Shown here in pieces: positions 47,801 through 59,795 of a stretch of 64,000 nucleotides of DNA. The stretch lies in NCBI RefSeq assembly GCF_001411555.2, contig NW_023361979.1, positions 26,211 through 90,210 on the forward strand, written 5' to 3'. The DNA is from Juglans regia. Lineage: Eukaryota; Streptophyta; Magnoliopsida; Fagales; Juglandaceae. The translations under genes were made by a program, and so were the position numbers. Every line of letters begins with the position of its first letter. The first letter of the stretch is position 1. The notes under the pieces are model-generated. The model made no database searches. It saw nothing but the letters and a program-made list of their open reading frames with translations, and was not told the origin of the DNA.

Positions 47801-49340
47801 GCAAAGTCTAGCATAGGAACCCTGCTTACCTGGACTTCTTAAGTTTTCAGAAATTTTCCTCAACAATGCCAAACAAATATAAATCGTCACTAAGAGCTAT
47901 TTGTAGTGGTGGCCTAGGTGGATGTCTATGGCAGAGCGGCAAGGAGCGGCAGCAGGTCACATGAGGGAGGCAATGAAGGGCTCACTTGTGGGTGAGCTGA
48001 AGTCTACGATGGAGCACGATGGTAGTGCACCATGAGGAAGAGAGAGAAACATGTAGAAAGAGGGGAGAGTTGCGTTATCGAGTGGGGTGGAGATATCATG
48101 TGATGGTGGCTCACGGCGGCACCAGGTTCGACATGGTTTTATGGGTGGTGCGTCAGAAGTATCACGGTGGCTGCGTGGTGGTTGAACGAAGGAGGTTGGC
48201 TGCATGGTGGTCGAGTGGAGTATCACGCCCATGCTTGTTGCTCTATTTTGAGTACGGAAAACAGGGGCGGTTTTCTTTGGGTGTTAACCAAAAGGCATGC
48301 GGCTCACTTGGTGTTAACCGTGGTGGTTAGTGGTCTGCAGGGGCATCTCACAGTGACAGTGTGGTGGTGTAGGGCTGAGGTTTAGGCTGAGGGCCTGTGG
48401 TTTCTGTCTTGAGAGGTGGTCTGGGCATGTTGGTTTCCATTCAAAGTTGTTGTGCTGCATGATGGGGGTGGCATTGCTGTTTATGTCAAGGAACAAGGCT
48501 GTAGCAGTTTCTCGAGGGGTTGGGTGGTAGGGGTACTTGTTTCCCACCATGGTGCATGGCTATGACGTGAAGGTGTTGGGAGGGTTGCTATGTGCATGGC
48601 TCAAGGAGTTTCCATGGAGGAGAAACTGCCACAGTGAACGTGGAGGTTGCTTCCATTGCTAGTCTTCATGGGGTTAGGTTGTGCAGAGACAGCAACGGTG
48701 ACTGAATGGAGGTTGTGGAGGGTGGCGGCTTCATTGTGGGGGAGTTGCCTTGCGAGGCAACAGTTTGACTCTTGAGAGGTTGCTTCTCTGTACAATGGAG
48801 GATGAGGGAAGGAGACAGCAGCCCTATTCTTGGGTTTTCTTCATGCACGAAGGATTAGCTAAGTATATATAGGCGAACGAAAACCAAAAACAAACCCTAA
48901 AGGGATGAGGGAAGGAGAGATGTACGTGCATCGGGATGGGAGTCGTGCAAGATTGGGGGAGGGGGAGGGGGGTTTAAAGAAACTAACTGAACGTTGGTTG
49001 GTTCTCACGTGTTGGGTTTTGAGGTGATTGGGTAGGGCCCATTTTGAATTTTTAGGCTCACATTTTGGGTGGAATAAGAAATTAATAAGTGGGCTTTTTC
49101 CTGAGTTTTGGTCCTCGACTCAACTCTAAAAATAATCCAACTTGGCCAAAATTTTCTCGACCCATAAGAAGATTTTTACCCTAATTTTCAAATCCAATGA
49201 AATAAAATCATATTATGCCAAAATAAAAATAGTAGGCCGTAGTTTATTCCAAAAAATTTACTCGCAATTTCAAATGGACTTTTCGTACCTATAAACTCCA
49301 AAATAAAGAAAAGGGCTTGGTGCTAGGCTCGGGTGTTACA
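44836..49340 (-). mobile_element. Compound reverse-oriented LTR, complete copy
   Basis: The left edge is TGAAAAGCCCCGG (a mutated TGTAACGCCCCGG) and the right edge GGGTGTTACA. TCAGG flanks it at 44831-44835 and 49341-49345, exactly at a transposase exon/intron edge. It contains reverse LTR (44836 to about 46230), a forward LTR end (about 46230-46990) and a second, longer reverse LTR (about 46995-49340). A minus-strand TATA-like box (TATATATAGG, 48864-48873) precedes G-rich leader DNA (48000-48850), whose frames are not genes. Confidence 0.85.
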
Positions 49341-49425
49341 TCAGGTATTCTAGATTTGTCTCCTACAACTTATTTACATCTATATTGGTTTTATATATTA
49401 TATAACGTTGTTGATTTCTCTTGCA

Positions 49426-49497
49426 ACACTTAAGTTCTACTAATGCACCAAAAAGAACGTCTTTAAGAATCCAGCATCGCGCTAGTTCAAGGTCATT
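49426..49497 (+). pseudogene. CACTA Transposase_24-like exon, cut by a deletion
   Basis: Encodes TNAPKRTSLRIQHRASSRS, the equivalent of the 5940-6023 exon. It is cut at GGTCATT, where the sequence switches to the interior of an LTR equivalent to 10881. Confidence 0.65.
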
Positions 49498-52400
49498 AGA
49501 TCCAACCCGAGCCAATTTTTCCAGTGTGAACAACCACCAGCCCCATCCTCAAGCCGAAACCAGCCGCTCACACCCGCAGACTATCATGTCATTTTCCCTC
49601 CACCTTGAATACCGAAGACAACCATGTTTTCTACTCAATCCTCCGTTGACCACTACAAGAGTCGGATCACCTCACTGCAGCCACCAGATAGCCGCCCAAC
49701 AAACCACCTGCACAACTGAAACCAGTGCATTAGCACTGCCCAACCCCAAGTTTAGTCCCACTGCACGGCTGCCCCACTCCACCACCGTCGCTCAGCCAAG
49801 CCTTCACGTGCATCCCAAACCGCCAGCCCACTACATAGAACAAGTCTAAAAGAAAACTGCACATCGCAGTAGCAAGTTTAACCCTTGCTTGCACCGGTGC
49901 CGCAGGAAGCTCCACCACATCTCCTCCATCAGCCACAGCACCATGAAGGACCACCTAGATCTGCCCTAGTCGTCCTCGTTGCCCAGCTAGCAGAACCACT
50001 ACACGGCCTGCCCTCAGAATAGCCAACAAGCCGCTGCCATCCTCCCCTGTTTTAGCCCCTCGAAACAGAGTATTTTGGGAGCCACCGTACAGCCAAGTTC
50101 CCACCTTTTCAACCGTCACTCCTCGTCGGAAACGTCCTCAACACAGGGCCGCAACTCGGCTAGCTACGCCCTGGACCACCATATGTAAGTCCTCTCCCTC
50201 AAGCCATGTCCTTTCCCCCTCGTTCATCTCGTCTCTCTCACTTGGTCTGTGGCGCCCCGACCCCCATGTAAGGAAACACAGGAATCGAGACACCGGGATG
50301 ATGACAACACGGTCATGCATCCCAATGAAAGTGCCAAGTGTGTGTACAAGCGACAGTGTACAAAAAACAATGCAGCGGATTAGTCAACTAAGTACCAGAA
50401 TTTAAATACAAGTAAACATCAGTGAAGTTTAGAAAGTAGTTATACAGTCATCCAAACTGAAGTTTAACACATGTCCCAAAATACAAATAAGTAAAATAAA
50501 ACAACAAAGCCAGTGATCCCAGAACACTCATCGGGCGGAGCCGTCTCCTCAGGCTCGCCCTCCTCCTCCTCATCTGCATCAAAATCTGCGTTACCACACA
50601 ATGGTACCGCAGATAAGTATAACCCAAATAATTCTTAGGAATAAAATGCATTAATGCAACCAACATGCATGCATATGATGAAATATGCATTTTCCTCAAA
50701 ACATCATTTTCCCCGAAAATGATAATTTTCCAACACACGCCAAAATCCCATTTGGCCCAAAAATAATCCGTAAAACATTTTCCTAGAAAACGATTTACAC
50801 AAAATCCAACTCACACTATTTTCCCAGAAAATAGCCAATTAATCCGTTAATACCCTATGCACCATGGCCTCCCCTAGGGACCATCCGCACGTCCTGGCTT
50901 CGTAGCAATGCCCAGTTTCGCGCCCAGAGCGTTCAAGGCCGAGCACCCACTATGCAACGAGCGATACCCAGTTCCGCGCCCAGCGCGTACATGGCCAGAC
51001 ATCCTCTAGTCCCCGCCATCAGAAGGACCACAGAGTCGGCACGAATCTCTTGTCCGATCCCATTGTCGCCCAACGACAATCCAGGGGACGTTACTCAGTA
51101 TATTCCACTCCCGAGTAACCAGAGGAGCTCCACCTAGATAATGCCCCATCTCGGCTTGGGGTCGTGATACGCACGCACCCAAATTCCAATCACATGAAAA
51201 TCCAGTTTTCATAAACACATGAACATGAATGCAATACACGAAAACCCAGTTTTCCTTTACAAACATGATCATGCATGAAATCATGAAATGCACATGTACC
51301 GACACTAATCAACAACCATCAATAACCAATCCAATCAAATCCAACCAAACAACTCCAATCACCAATCCATCCGACCCTCGTACTCCTCGGACTCAGTCCG
51401 GCAAAACCAATCAACAGTTCAAATACAGTGAAATGTGTTAATGCAAAAATACAATAAATTCACAAGAATTCTTTGGAAAATACTTACAGCGCTATAAAGC
51501 AATTTCCGAAGGATCACGAAGCTGCAAGAAGTGGAAAAACAGCTACAGAACAGTGTAAAATACACTGTGGCCGTGGGTCACAGATACCCACTTTTCAACA
51601 GAGACAAACGAAGACCCAAAATGATAAGGTAGGGCCTAGGGAGGTCGGTGAAGCTAATGGTGGTGAAGGTTGGCCGTGGGTGGCTGCGTGGGCGGCGGTA
51701 GAAGACCAAAACCCAAAACGGAAATGTTGAAGAATGTGCTTCACCGGTGGTGGATCGGAGGTGGGGTTGGGTCCAATGGGTTGGCAAGAGGCCGGGGATG
51801 AAGTGGTGTGAAGATGGTGGCCAATGGTGGTGCGACGGTGGCGCTGGAGCGAAAGTGACACCGCAGCTTTGAAGGGCTACTGGTGGTTAACGGCGGCGCG
51901 AATGGAGGTGAGGTTGGTGGGGTGAGGTCGCCAGCGGCAGGGGAGGCGAACGGGATGGGAGTTGACGGCCACCGTCGGCTCACGGCGGCACTGGGCGGTG
52001 AAGGAAGATCGGACGGAGAGAGAGGGAGGGGCTGGACGTCGCGCGGGAGAGCCTGGGGAAAGAAAGAAAAAAGAATGAAAAGAAAGAAGAAAAAGAAAAA
52101 AAGAAGAAAAAGAAAAGAGGAAAGAGAAAAAGAAAATGAGAGGAAAGAAAAATGGAGGGAAAAGAAATGAGGTCCAATCCTCATAACTTGGGTCACAAAA
52201 ATGATCCAATGGAAACGATTTCAAAACCACAAGTTAAATAAAATAACTTAAACGTAATGGTTAAGTCAAATTAAAATAATTAAATCTCACAGTAAATAAT
52301 TAAATATGAAAAGTAATGTAAATGCACAACAATAAATAAATATTAAGAAAGCACATAAAAATTAATTTTCACCAAATTAAAAATCCTAAAAATAACCTAA

Positions 52401-54207
52401 TTAAAAATCCAATAATTTTAAAATAAGAGAATAAATTTTGAATCCATAAAAATAATTCATTCAGTAAAAATACACTAAAATACGGGGTGTTACATGGTCT
52501 CTCTCTCTCTCTCTCAAGCTTTCGGTTTCTCTCTATCTCTCCAGCCTTGAGCCACCGAGGAACCACCCAGCTCCGCCGTTCAACACCACTAAGCTCGAAA
52601 GCCTCACGCCTAGCTCTCAGTACGCCCTTACCCTTTACTTCACGCGTAAAAACCCAACCCGAATGCATGCAACCCGCGTAAAACCCAACCCGAATGCATG
52701 CAACCTGTAAAATCAACTTTAGGTGGGTTAGTTAAATTACAAAAATGCCCTTTGTTTTGTTTTCCAAAAATACCCATGCCTATTTAGGATTAAAAGATGA
52801 GAATATTTTAGTGCTAGGAAGAATCTAGGTTTTGGAATTACAGACTATTTTAGTATTTTAGGTTTTAAATAAAATCACTTGTTTAATTAGAAATTTATGA
52901 AAATTACGTGTTTATTTTTATAGGCGACCGACTACACGCTGAAAATAGTGGATTAACACTGCAAGGTAAGTAATATCATCATACCCTTGCACGTATGTAC
53001 GGTAAACGGCATGTCTTTTATAAAAATATTATGCATGTACGCCCTCCATTGGAAGCCCCTTTTTATGTACCCAAGACATGATAAAATTATGAAAATCCAT
53101 GATTTTACGTGAAGAATTATGCGTTAAATTATTTATAAAAACTCATGATTTTATGAAAGGAGTTATGCATCAAAAGATTTATGAGGGTCATGATTTTATG
53201 TGAAGGTTTATGAAAATTGACGATCTTATGTTGTACTTTATGCATTAAAATAGTTATGGAAAGTCATGCATGATTTTATGTGAGAGTTATGCATAAAATT
53301 ATTTATGAAAAGTCATGAATTTATGTGAGGAAACATGTATCACAACTTTTATGAAAGAATATGATTTCATTAGAAATCTATGATATGATATGACAAGTAT
53401 GTATGTTATTTCTCTTGAAATCTATGATATGACAAGTATGTATGCGATTTCCTTTGAAATCTATGAAATTACAAGTATACAAGTATGATTATGAAAAGAT
53501 ATGTAACGGCCTATGTTATGATAAGAAGACGGTACCTATGTTATAGGCATATTGCATTGCCAGGTCGTGCATGCTGGTAGTGCACCTATTATGTCTTCCT
53601 TATGTATAGATTCCACAACCCACGGCCACGGGCAGAATCAGAATCTACTTAGATTCGCTAACCCTAGCTCACGGGGGTCAACAGTGAGTAACGGCTTATG
53701 ATAAGTGAAAGATAAGTTAATGTTCATGTTCATGTTATTTATATGTATTTATGAATATGCATGTTTTTTTTTGAAACCTTATGTTTATTATGTTTACTGC
53801 ATGATGTGTTGCTTATTGAGTATTCGACTCATTTTAGTTTTTTTTTTTTTTTATGTTTTTAAACTACCCTAAGTGATGACATTTATGAAGATGAGACTGT
53901 AAGACAGGACTTGACTCCGGGAGGTGAGGCAGAGGTCTAGACAGATTATGCTATGATTATTTCAATGGTTTAAAGTTTAAATAAATTATTTTGAGAAGCA
54001 CATGAGACTTCTGTATTTTTTTTAAATAAGTACTTCCGCACACTCTATTTTGGATTTTCAGTATTTATTAAAGTTTGTTTTATTTATGGAAACTTTCGCA
54101 TATGGCGCGGTTTTAAAAAAAAGAAAAATTTTTAAATTCAAGTTTAGTAGTAGCACACTGGCTCCTCGAAAATTATAAAATGTCTTTTTGGGAAGTGGGG
54201 TGTTACA
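49497..54207 (+). mobile_element. 5'-truncated LTR (copy of 10545-13220), split by a solo LTR
   Basis: 49497-50247 matches 10881-11628 and 52500-54207 matches about 11629-13220. It ends GGGGTGTTACA, followed by TATCG (54208-54212). The first ~335 bp of the LTR, including its TATA box, are deleted, so no promoter remains. Confidence 0.88.
50248..52494 (-). mobile_element. Solo LTR (2.2 kb) with TGGTC target duplication
   Basis: It starts TGTGGCGCC, ends GGGGTGTTACA, and is flanked by TGGTC at 50243-50247 and 52495-52499. It belongs to the same family as the LTRs of 32715-40657. The empty site is visible in the left copy near 11620 (CTTGGTCTCTCTC). The purine-rich tract at 52060-52170 gives false Phe-rich frames. 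Confidence 0.95.
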
Positions 54208-54212
54208 TATCG

Positions 54213-54248
54213 GGCCAGGAAAAAACCCGGTCTGGATGAACAGTCTTA
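54213..54248. mobile_element. Right end of the hAT-like element (duplicate)
   Basis: Only the last 36 bp remain beyond the nested LTR, ending CAGTCTTA and followed by GCCACTAT (54249-54256). The left end was removed with the 4.9-kb deletion. Confidence 0.75.
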
Positions 54249-54878
54249 GCCACTATACTAGTAGTTGGCTTATTTATCACACGCGACTCTTTCCTCGCAT
54301 GTAAAGTGCATTTATACCAACATGGTAAATTTAACAAAAGTGCATTCAACTTGTCAAACAAGCTGAAGATCTTTTTTTTTTTTAAAAAGTACCAAATTGA
54401 ACCTTTTGTTCAAAACTCAGTGTCTCTAATTTTAAAAACTCTTTAAGTATAAGCTTACCAAATAGTTAAAATATTTTTAATAGTAGAACTTTTGAGTATA
54501 ATTTTACAATTAAAAATTCTACAATAGAAAATCTTATTTCCTATTGCAATCCCAAATAACCACTTAATTTAAAATATAATTAAGCAAGTTTCAAATCTTA
54601 ATCCTCTAAGATTCATTTTTCTCTTTCTATTTCTGGAATATTTACTTTGCAAAAAAATAAATAAATACAAAGGAGATAACAACTAGTTATATAACTTCAT
54701 CAGCAAAGGTGGGACCCGCTGACCACTCTAAACTTGATTAAAATGCCACGACAACAAATTTATGAGTACATAATGATCACTTTTGATTAATTGTATGTTT
54801 TGTTATTTATGGGTTTGTTGTATAAACTACATTTTGGTACCATAGTCCATACGATGTGATCAATGTAAATGGTGTATG

Positions 54879-55467
54879 TAGGACTGTTCATCCGATTTGG
54901 TTTTTTTTAGGCTTGGTCCATAACCTGGGTATTCGGATTCCAATTATTCCGATCCAGAATAAACCCGGGTCGGTACTCCCATAACAATACTCGGGTACAC
55001 GGGTTTTCTTTCAAACCATACCCAGTGTCAAAACGACGACGTTTTGATAAACCAAAACGGCATCGTTTTGACACTAGGGTTAAAAACCCTTCCCCATTCC
55101 CATATCCCTCTCTCTCTCTCTCTCTCTCTGAAGAAACCCTAGCCTCCCTTCCTCAATGCCGAACTGTCGATTGAAGAAATCCCATCATCCTCGTGACCCC
55201 ATCATCGTTGTCGTCAACTCACTATCATCCTCGTGATCCCAAGGTTTGTTCTCTTCATTTGATTCTGATTTGGGTCTATTTTATGCTCAAAATTCATGAC
55301 TGAGTTTGCAAATGCTTGAGGCATTTTCTCTATCTCTTTATCTGTCTCTGGTGTGCTATCGCAGGCAACCAAAAATAAAACATATGCTCCTAAAAATATA
55401 TGTAATAGTGCAAGTAAAGATCGTTCCCACAGAGAGTATTTAGCCTAGTTTTATGCTACGTGAACAA
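54879..55467 (+). mobile_element. Second hAT-like end (duplicate of 13888)
   Basis: Starts TAGGACTGTTCATCCG with CCCGGGTCGG and ACACGGGTTTTC repeats and a (CT)n leader-like tract at about 55105-55130. It contains 40 bp (from about 55282) missing in the left copy. Confidence 0.55.
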
Positions 55468-55865
55468 GGATGGGGGGTTTTGAGTATAACAAAAATAATT
55501 TTAAGAAGAACAACTAAGGAACAATTCAAATTAAAGTATCAAAATGAATCAAAAGAATAAACCTTGATCTAAGTCAACATCCACCATCGAAATTTTACAA
55601 CTGATCATCGATGCAAATATATATTAATTCATACTTTGAATATTCACCATTGGAATTATTTTCCTATCTCTCCTTAGTCGCAGTTAATTAGAAAACAAGC
55701 GATCTAATTAACCTTAACTACTAAGCAACCTAAAACAAGCGCTAAAGATTTAATCTAGTAGCAGCCTTAAGAATTAGAGAGATCGTTGAAGCTAAACAAC
55801 ACAAGCATAAGCGGTTGCATTTAATTTAGACGAGAAAATCATGAAAATAGGCACAAAATAATATC
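55468..55865. other. Unassigned AT-rich repeat-like sequence
   Basis: Begins GGATGGGGGG right after the duplicated block ends. Phrases such as GGATCGTTCCCAC just upstream suggest a common plant repeat, but I cannot assign it to a family. No coding frame. Confidence 0.3.
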
Positions 55866-56686
55866 CTATATTCAAATCTTAGTCGTCTGTTGCTGCTGAT
55901 GGTGGCGTCGCTGCCCAACTATGGCTAGTCATGGTTCCCAGTTTGGGCGACGATGCTCTGTTTCCATAGTTCCAAAACAAAGCAGCTCCGGCTTTTGCTT
56001 TCGACGGACAATGGTGATGGTGGCGTTTATGTGTTGAATGTCTGGGGAGTATGGGTCAACGGGCGGGTCTGGCAGCTTGTAGTGGCATTGCCGTGTGAGT
56101 GGAGCTGGTTCCCGTTTGATGACACTGAGAGGCTAGGCCGTGGGGGCAGTCCCACGGTGCTGCAACTAGGTGCAGTTGGTTGCTTCCATCGTGCTCCCTG
56201 CATGGTTTGGAGGTGGTAGGTGGTTCGCGGAGGAGATTCACAGAGAACGTTGAGTGCTAGGTGGGTGCACGTTTGAAACGGGATGTGAGTAGTGATAAAG
56301 AAAAAAATAAACTGACGGTGAAGATTAGCAAGATAGAGAGCATTTACAAGGTAAAGTTTATCAGAGAAAATGAAACGGCATCGAAGGTGCACAGGAAAGG
56401 GAAAAAAATAAAAGGATGTGGGAGAGCGATTGTTGAGGGCAATTCGGACGTGGGTAACGAGGAAGGAAAACTATCGAGGAAATCCGTCTGGTGGGGGAGA
56501 GAAGAGATGGAGAAAAAAAAAATTAAATAATAAAAAAATAATGAAGAAGATAAAACAAATAATATTATTAATAAGAAAATAAATAAAAAAAAATAAGAGT
56601 GTACACACGACTCATAAATGGAGCGATTTTACTTAGCAATAGAAATTCTCTATGGGCCTGGGCTAAGATTGGGCCTGGGTGTTACA

Positions 56687-56700
56687 TTTCACCCCCTTTA
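56687..56700 (-). promoter_or_regulatory. Polypurine tract
   Basis: The minus strand reads TAAAGGGGGTGAAA immediately before TGTAACACCC. Confidence 0.85.
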
Positions 56701-57059
56701 AAAAAAATTTCGTTCTCGAAATTTGCTAGTGCCACAAGCAAAGCCTAAATATTTATCCGGTACAACCATTTCATGCCTATCCCAATCGTCCATTTTGTCA
56801 AACCTAATATTTCAAATTCTAACTCTCCAATATTGTCAATCATATTCTCTCATATTTCCCCTAGCCATACACGTTTGCAAACACTACAATTTCAAGTCTA
56901 AAATATAAACCTCAGTAATGCAATTAAAGACCAAAATAATAATTTCGAACTCTCCGCATAATCCATGAACCTCATACAAATAATGAAATAAACTCTCAAA
57001 CTATAATATCACTAAAACCACGCTTCTGCTGCGCACTCTAACAACTTGTAGTCATAAAC

Positions 57060-57117
57060 ACATTGTAACTCACTCACGTACCTCTAAAATTAGAGGTACG
57101 TGAGTGAGTTACAATGT
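57060..57117. repeat. Perfect inverted repeat, 28-bp arms, 2-bp loop
   Basis: Left arm ACATTGTAACTCACTCACGT plus ACCTCTAA; right arm is its exact reverse complement, with AA between. It lies in the internal region of the LARD-like element. The related internal sequence at about 36240 has no such palindrome. Confidence 0.95.
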
Positions 57118-57492
57118 CACCAGAGTCAAATTCAGAAATTATACCAACATGATTGTAGCCTCTAAAACATCAATATCACAAGTCTAAGCCTCAAGTTCCT
57201 ATGCAAAACTCTCTCCAAGAAGTCAACCTAAAGTCTAAACCTTAAATCTTGTCAGAATCATTTCCAACAGTCCACAAAATTACGCCTACCGGAATTAAAA
57301 TCTTGAATGTCTTAAAAAATCGTTTTCCTAAAATGTGCAAAAATCTAAAATCTTTGTGGGACATATTTCATCAGTCCGCAAGTGCTAACATATCATCAAA
57401 AAATCGTATCTGGGTGTTCGCAAAATTCTAAGACCATAAAACCCACAAATATTTAAACCTCATATGTTTATAGTTTGAAGAACCACAAACAT

Positions 57493-57505
57493 GTCTCTAA
57501 TACCA
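57493..57505 (-). promoter_or_regulatory. Primer-binding site (initiator-Met tRNA type)
   Basis: The minus strand reads TGGTATTAGAGAC two bases inside the LTR, close to TGGTATCAGAGC. Confidence 0.82.
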
Positions 57506-58089
57506 ACTGTAACGCCCCGGTCCCACACGGGTCGGAGAGTTACTTCCTAACACTAAAACTCACATTTCAACAATATAAAAAATAGACTCCAAATTCCTAA
57601 TATCATATAAAAAATTCGATCCAATCTAATTTCCTCAATATAACTGATTTTCCAAAGTGCTAAGTCATCATAACACAACAAAATTTCTTAATAAAAATCG
57701 ACAATACTCATAAAAGCTTCCTATGCTTAAACCACTATACTTAAATCATCGCACCCAATGTCTCATAATCTTGATTCTCAGCTGAACCATCAAAATATCT
57801 GAAAAATATTGTGGAGATAAGGAGTGATTTATTAACAACTCAGTAAGCAGAGAGCATATACTAGCATGTAAACATGATCATTTATAAAGTTCGGTATGCC
57901 CAAAAAATACATTTACTTTCAAAATATAGAAACAACACATTTACTTTCAGAATGCATAAACAAAACTTGGTACAAATATCAGAGCGAAATTTTCAGAAAA
58001 TCAAACTTGTTCCCAAAAAGAAAATCCTTTGGCATATCCAAACTAAAACAATATATTCATATCATCTCATAGCATCACATCGGAACAAA

Positions 58090-58270
58090 TACCATGTTTA
58101 ACCCCCTTGGTAGGGTTATAAACTACCATTATACCTTTGGCTAGGTCGTACACCATATTTCACCCCCATGATAGGGTTATAAACCACCATTATACCTGTG
58201 CCTGGGTCGTATACCATATTTCACCCCTGTGGTAGGGTTATAAACCACCATGATACTCGTGGCTGGGCCT
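58090..58270. repeat. ~65-bp tandem repeats in the LTR
   Basis: Three units built on ACCATATTTCACCCC...TAGGGTTATAAACCACCATT (starting near 58090, 58150 and 58212), within the 5' LTR. Confidence 0.7.
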
Positions 58271-59795
58271 TAGCAGAAACAGAACGAAACATCCTTGGAA
58301 TCAGATCTCATTCAGATACAGAATCAGAATTTCATGCCAAGGTTTTCAGATGACACATCATATTAAAACAAAATATTGAATAGCTTCAGATCATTTCACA
58401 TGTTCGAAATAAACAGAATCCAAAACATCTTCATTTATTCATAGTAAAAACTTTTAGATTTTCAAATTTGCTCTTTTTTCATAGTTCAGAAACAGAATGC
58501 ACAAAATTAGCTCATGTCTACACCAGTCATGATAGAAAATACTTTCTCTTATATAGAATTTATGCATATGTAGAATAAACATCTGAGGTCGTTTTCAGAG
58601 TTCTTTTAAAAAAAAAACATGTTTATTTTTAAAGTCAACCTTATTTCATTTCTTTTATGCAAAACTAGTATATGAATCCCATTTCCCTAAACTTCTTAAG
58701 TACTATTCTGAATCTTTCCATAATCATGCTGAATGAATGTTAATCGTCACCTATACAAAACACTAAGCGTTACTAAACTTCTAAAAGGACTTGCTAAAAC
58801 TTTCCGTTTACTTAAAATTCAAACAACGGAAATAGCTTTGGTAACTATCTAGTTATCAGAAATTTAATAAATATATTATCATTAAAAAAATAGTCTTAAC
58901 TTATTATAAAATAATTTTATCAAAAATGGCAAAACAACTTAAATTCATTTTGAAAATTAACTTAATTATATTTAAAACTCATCCTTCTATAAATTATTAT
59001 TAAAACGATAATTCAATACTGCGAACAAATAATATAGTAGGACATCATAAATTTCTTAAGCAATAGTAATTCATAAGATATCCTTAATAATACTTATACT
59101 AAAGATCATGTAAACTACTAATCATATCTAAATATAACCATCAAAGATTTATTTCTATATAATTGGCTTAAAGTGTTTTAAAATAAAAGATCGAACACTT
59201 ACTATATACTACCAAACTAATTATAAAAATTAATACTCGATAAATTTTATTAAAGTCTTTAAATATTTTCTGTAAAATCAAGATTATGGCTAATAGTTTT
59301 TATTCGAATAAGCTCATGCCTAATTTAACAATACTAAGCACAACCCAAATTAAAATAATACCTTAATACAATAAAATAAAGTTCATTAAAAAAATCGTTA
59401 ACATAGTTTTTGTAAAATACTACAAATCTATTTTAAACATAAACAATTCAACTCATTTAAAAACTAACCATCCTAAAGTAAGAAGAATCTAAAATAAATC
59501 CATGCGAAAGCCCATACTACTAAAATTATAAAAGCACTTTGGTAATGTCATGAGAACACGTGGGCTTGTGGCCCACAGCCCACCCATCACAAGTGTAGAA
59601 GCATTGCGTACCAAAGTTGCAAGAAAGAAGGACCTACCGCACAGGAGAAGGGAGAAGGCAGTGCAATGTGGGTGGCTGAATTGTGCTCGACGGTGGCATG
59701 CACGACAGTCTGGGTGTGACAGAAGAGCACAAAGAGAGAGAGTGAGTGAGAGAAAGACGTGAAAGAGAGAGAGAGTGATGAGAGAGGAGCTTACG

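Larger units (their letters stand above)
45077..55467. repeat. Segmental duplication, right copy (partner 1-14426)
   Basis: Aligned with 1-14426 in the same orientation. Differences are a 4.9-kb deletion at 49493-49497, a solo LTR at 50248-52494, about 1 kb (47870-48900) retained here but lost in the left copy, and a 40-bp insertion near 55280. Confidence 0.9.
55866..59795 (-). mobile_element. Deletion-derived, LARD-like LTR retroelement, incomplete
   Basis: Read on the minus strand: a 5' LTR (57508 to at least 59795, interrupted at 59796 by another LTR), primer-binding site 57493-57505, an 821-bp internal region (56687-57507), polypurine tract 56687-56700, and the start of a 3' LTR (56686 leftward to about 55866). 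Minus-strand LTR edges are TGTAACACCC and GGGGCGTTACA. The internal region has no protein and shares CACGCTTCTGCTGCGC with 36210. The LTR is of the 44836/41937 family. Frames at 55953-56530 are leader by-products. Confidence 0.75.

Noticed and set aside
48019..48848. Series of Gly/Val-rich and antisense frames
   Set aside because: G-rich leader of the minus-oriented compound LTR; no domain.
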